From NCBI GenBank assembly GCA_030613835.1, contig JAUWLH010000057.1, forward strand, positions 1 to 8,310: DNA of 8,310 nt. Reading direction: 5' to 3'. The position numbers and the translations under genes are program-made. This document shows, in pieces, positions 6,786-8,310 of the stretch. Positions within the stretch are counted from its first letter, which is position 1, and the number at the start of each line of letters is the position of its first letter. Under the pieces are notes generated by a model that worked only from the letters and a program-made list of their open reading frames with translations, was not told where the DNA came from and did no database searches. This DNA comes from Candidatus Bathyarchaeota archaeon. GTDB lineage: Archaea > Thermoproteota > Bathyarchaeia > TCS64.

Positions 6786-7585
6786 CGGTTATTCCAGTGC
6801 TCCGCGATCATCCGGGCGTTGGCCACCCAGACATCAGGGTTCTTCTTCACGTACCGGATGACCCTCTCAAGGAGCATCATGTTCCCCGGCTTGCCTATGA
6901 TCTGGGGGTGGAACATTGTAGTCCAGCACAGCCCGTACCGGTAGTACCCGTTGAAGGCGTTGGTCCATATCTGGTAACCCGTCTCGGGGCTCATCATCCT
7001 AGCCTTGTAGTTGCCAAAGGGGTAGTCCGCGAACAAGTGGAAATCGTCCATCTCGTAATAGCTGGGCACCTCGATGAGTCCGTTCCCGAGCCTGTACGGG
7101 AGATCGCTGCCCCTGAGACTGCTATCGTAGAGGAATCCCATCTCCTTTAGGATGTCGAACGTGTTGAGGCTTGGCTCTCCTCCCGCCACCCTGTTGCCGA
7201 CGGGCGTGTACCCAGTCGCGTCCTCGATGGCGCCGACGCACCTCTCTCTTCGGTCCCTCTCCTCATCCCGGTCAAGTTTACTGATATCCTCGTGAATCCA
7301 GCCGTGGGTAGCTATATCATGCCCTCTCTCAACGATCTCCTTTACCTCGTCGGGATGGTTAATGGCGTTCATGGCCACAACGTACCACGTGGACTTGACC
7401 CTGTATTCGTCAAGCATGTCCAGAATCCTGTTGACGATGCCTGATCTCCAAACATAGTTTCCCTGGGTCAGCACACGTGGCATGTTCGCCACATCGGGGT
7501 TTGTCCCCATGAAAACGTACTCCGCGTCCAAATCAAACGTAAACGAGGCCGCGCACCTCTTCCCATCAGGCCAAACGGTATCCAT
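6782..7585 (-). CDS. CE4 polysaccharide deacetylase-family hydrolase, PgdA/cyclic-imidase-like
   Basis: A 267-residue NodB-fold enzyme. It most resembles the subgroup of Helicobacter pylori peptidoglycan deacetylase and cyclic imidases: FDLDAE (Asp18 and the zinc ligand Asp20), THGWIHED (zinc ligands His94 and His98), GNRVAGGEPS near residue 131, a YDSSL segment, IEVPSYYEMDD, and MFHPQIIGKPG (His226). In the recalled Helicobacter protein these correspond to DID, AHGYSHEN and the IHP motif. Members remove acetyl groups from sugars or open cyclic imides; this subgroup is often cytosolic, and no signal peptide is seen. The ATG at 7585 is chosen over a TTG at 7594 because it starts right before the conserved WPDGKR segment. 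It leads the operon with the VOC and serine hydrolase genes. Fold and metal site are sure; deacetylase versus imidase is undecided. Confidence 0.85.
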   Translation of the reverse strand: MDTVWPDGKRCAASFTFDLDAEYVFMGTNPDVANMPRVLTQGNYVWRSGIVNRILDMLDEYRVKSTWYVVAMNAINHPDEVKEIVERGHDIATHGWIHEDISKLDRDEERDRRERCVGAIEDATGYTPVGNRVAGGEPSLNTFDILKEMGFLYDSSLRGSDLPYRLGNGLIEVPSYYEMDDFHLFADYPFGNYKARMMSPETGYQIWTNAFNGYYRYGLCWTTMFHPQIIGKPGNMMLLERVIRYVKKNPDVWVANARMIAEHWNNR

Positions 7586-7601
7586 ATAAATCAATTAAAC
7601 A

Positions 7602-7628
7602 GTGCACAGATTGCACAAAAGATTATCG
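7602..7628 (-). promoter_or_regulatory. Promoter and dyad upstream of the deacetylase operon
   Basis: On the minus strand GATAATCTTTTG (7617-7628) is a TATA-like box about 37 bases before the ATG at 7585, giving a leader near 10 bases. A perfect dyad, GTGCA (7602-7606) and TGCAC (7612-7616) with five bases between, lies between box and start, where a bound regulator would block transcription. The site is short and could be chance. Confidence 0.35.
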
Positions 7629-7706
7629 AGTCAAGTGAAAAAGGGATAAAGTGTTCTAAAGTTCCACTATATGATGTTTCGTACTATAGAGAAAACATGA
7701 TATTCG

Positions 7707-7734
7707 GTTTTATGTAAAGAGACTAGATATCTCT
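7707..7734 (+). promoter_or_regulatory. Promoter of the cytochrome gene with adjacent dyad
   Basis: GGTTTTATGTAAA (7707-7718) is a TATA-like element; a transcript start near 7738 would give a leader of about 48 bases. Just after it lies AGAGA (7718-7722) and TCTCT (7730-7734), seven bases apart, enclosing the 8-base palindrome AGATATCT (7725-7732). This placement fits an operator. The rest of the divergent spacer, 7629-7706, is AT-rich and shows no gene. Confidence 0.4.
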
Positions 7735-7746
7735 CCATCTTCTCGG

Positions 7747-7778
7747 GCTCCCAAGTGGGGGCAAGGAAGAAACTGAGG
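7747..7778 (+). promoter_or_regulatory. Leader hairpin and ribosome binding site of the cytochrome gene
   Basis: GCTCCC (7747-7752), loop AAGT, GGGGGC (7757-7762) form a six-pair stem with one G-U pair. Twelve bases later GAGG (7775-7778) sits seven bases before the TTG start at 7786. The SD decides the start; the stem may affect its exposure. Confidence 0.55.
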
Positions 7779-7785
7779 AATATAA

Positions 7786-8310
7786 TTGAGTGGAATAGAT
7801 TCAAAAACTATCGCGATAATTGCTCTCGTCTTGGCGGTCTCAGGACTCGCCTACGGGGTCTTAATTCCAGGTCCAGAGGGTCCAGCCGGACTCCAAGGCC
7901 TAGAAGGGGTACAGGGTGAGGCAGGGCCTGCAGGACAGGACATCGACACGGATGACCTCACGGAATTAATCCAGACCACGTTAGAGGACGAGTTATCGGA
8001 ACGACTTCAGTTAGACATCGAAAGTGACATCCCGCGACGTAGAGGTTGCACAAGTTGCCACGTACTTGTAGACCCTGAGAAAGGGAAATACACCCTTTCA
8101 TACGAGGCCCACGAGAGAGCAGAAGCAAGGAGAGGCACTGATACCCACCCCAACACTGCACCGGACGGTACGGATATCTCGGTAACATCAGAAGCAGGGC
8201 TTGAGACATGTCTACTCTGCCACGCGGCAGACCCAGAGACAGATAAAGGAGTTAACGCTCCTCTGAGCCTCAGGGACATCGTGCATCCCGCCCACATGGC
8301 GAGCCAGACC
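7786..8310 (+). CDS. Membrane-anchored collagen-like multihaem c-type cytochrome, 3' truncated
   Basis: An open frame of 175 codons runs off the window. The start is TTG 7786: a TAA at 7783-7785 lies directly before it and GAGG is well placed. Residues about 8-27 form a signal anchor (IAIIALVLAVSGLAYGVLI). Residues 29-52 are eight uninterrupted Gly-X-Y triplets, GPE GPA GLQ GLE GVQ GEA GPA GQD, a collagen-like stalk. An acidic, probably helical linker follows (53-84), then CTSCH (Cys88, Cys91, His92) and CLLCH (Cys142, Cys145, His146), two covalent haem c sites, with further histidines (109, 121, 167, 170) as possible distal ligands. Haem is attached outside the membrane, so the protein should face outward and take part in electron transfer. 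Use of TTA and CGA codons is higher than in neighbouring genes. More haem motifs may lie beyond the edge. Partner and electron donor are unknown. Confidence 0.8.
   Translation, partial: MSGIDSKTIAIIALVLAVSGLAYGVLIPGPEGPAGLQGLEGVQGEAGPAGQDIDTDDLTELIQTTLEDELSERLQLDIESDIPRRRGCTSCHVLVDPEKGKYTLSYEAHERAEARRGTDTHPNTAPDGTDISVTSEAGLETCLLCHAADPETDKGVNAPLSLRDIVHPAHMASQT

Noticed and set aside
7865..7945. Gly-X-Y coding block considered as a DNA tandem repeat or CRISPR-like array
   Set aside because: The periodicity is nine bases at protein level with varied codons and no spacers, so it is a collagen-like coding repeat.
7958..8297. Minus-strand frames opposite the cytochrome gene
   Set aside because: The plus strand has CxxCH motifs, Gly-X-Y triplets, a signal anchor and an SD-led start; the minus frames show no family features.
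1..8310. tRNA, rRNA, CRISPR array, insertion sequence or phage genes
   Set aside because: No cloverleaf-like sequence, regular repeat array, transposase motif or terminal inverted repeats were seen by eye in the spacers.

Overview
The window looks like chromosome from an archaeon, probably an uncultured lineage. A coiled-coil protein of the archaeal COG1340 type sits at the left, arginine is mostly AGG/AGA, TATA-like boxes lie about 25-40 bases ahead of first genes, and first genes lack clear Shine-Dalgarno (SD) sites while one internal gene has a strong GGAGG. TTG starts are frequent; three are forced by in-frame stops just upstream. I cannot name a phylum from sequence alone.

Layout. 1-62 is probably the 3' end of a plus-strand gene. 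81-178 holds two hairpins with T-runs between convergent genes. 177-1043 (minus) is the coiled-coil protein. A divergent 160-base spacer leads to plus-strand genes: a divergent alanine-racemase-fold protein (1204-2391) and a creatininase-family metal amidohydrolase (2479-3321). Next is a two-gene membrane operon (3451-4798): a zinc-ribbon protein with a large extracytoplasmic domain, then a zinc-ribbon/RDD membrane protein. A small cysteine-rich DUF6485-like gene with an unresolved start follows (4846-4994). On the minus strand, read from 7585 down to 5015, are a CE4 polysaccharide-deacetylase/cyclic-imidase-like enzyme, a small VOC (glyoxalase-fold) protein overlapping it by 4 bases, and a serine beta-lactamase-fold hydrolase. 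A 200-base divergent promoter region with short dyads separates this operon from a truncated plus-strand gene (7786 to the edge). That gene encodes a membrane-anchored protein with eight collagen-like Gly-X-Y triplets followed by at least two CxxCH haem-binding motifs.

How they may work together. The racemase and creatininase, and the convergent deacetylase/VOC/serine-hydrolase operon, all belong to families acting on D-amino acids, cyclic amides or imides, or peptidoglycan- and lactam-like substrates. A scavenging or catabolic role is possible, but that is inference. The zinc-ribbon pair looks like a small membrane complex of unknown role. The collagen-like cytochrome points to extracellular or surface electron transfer and is the most unusual object here.
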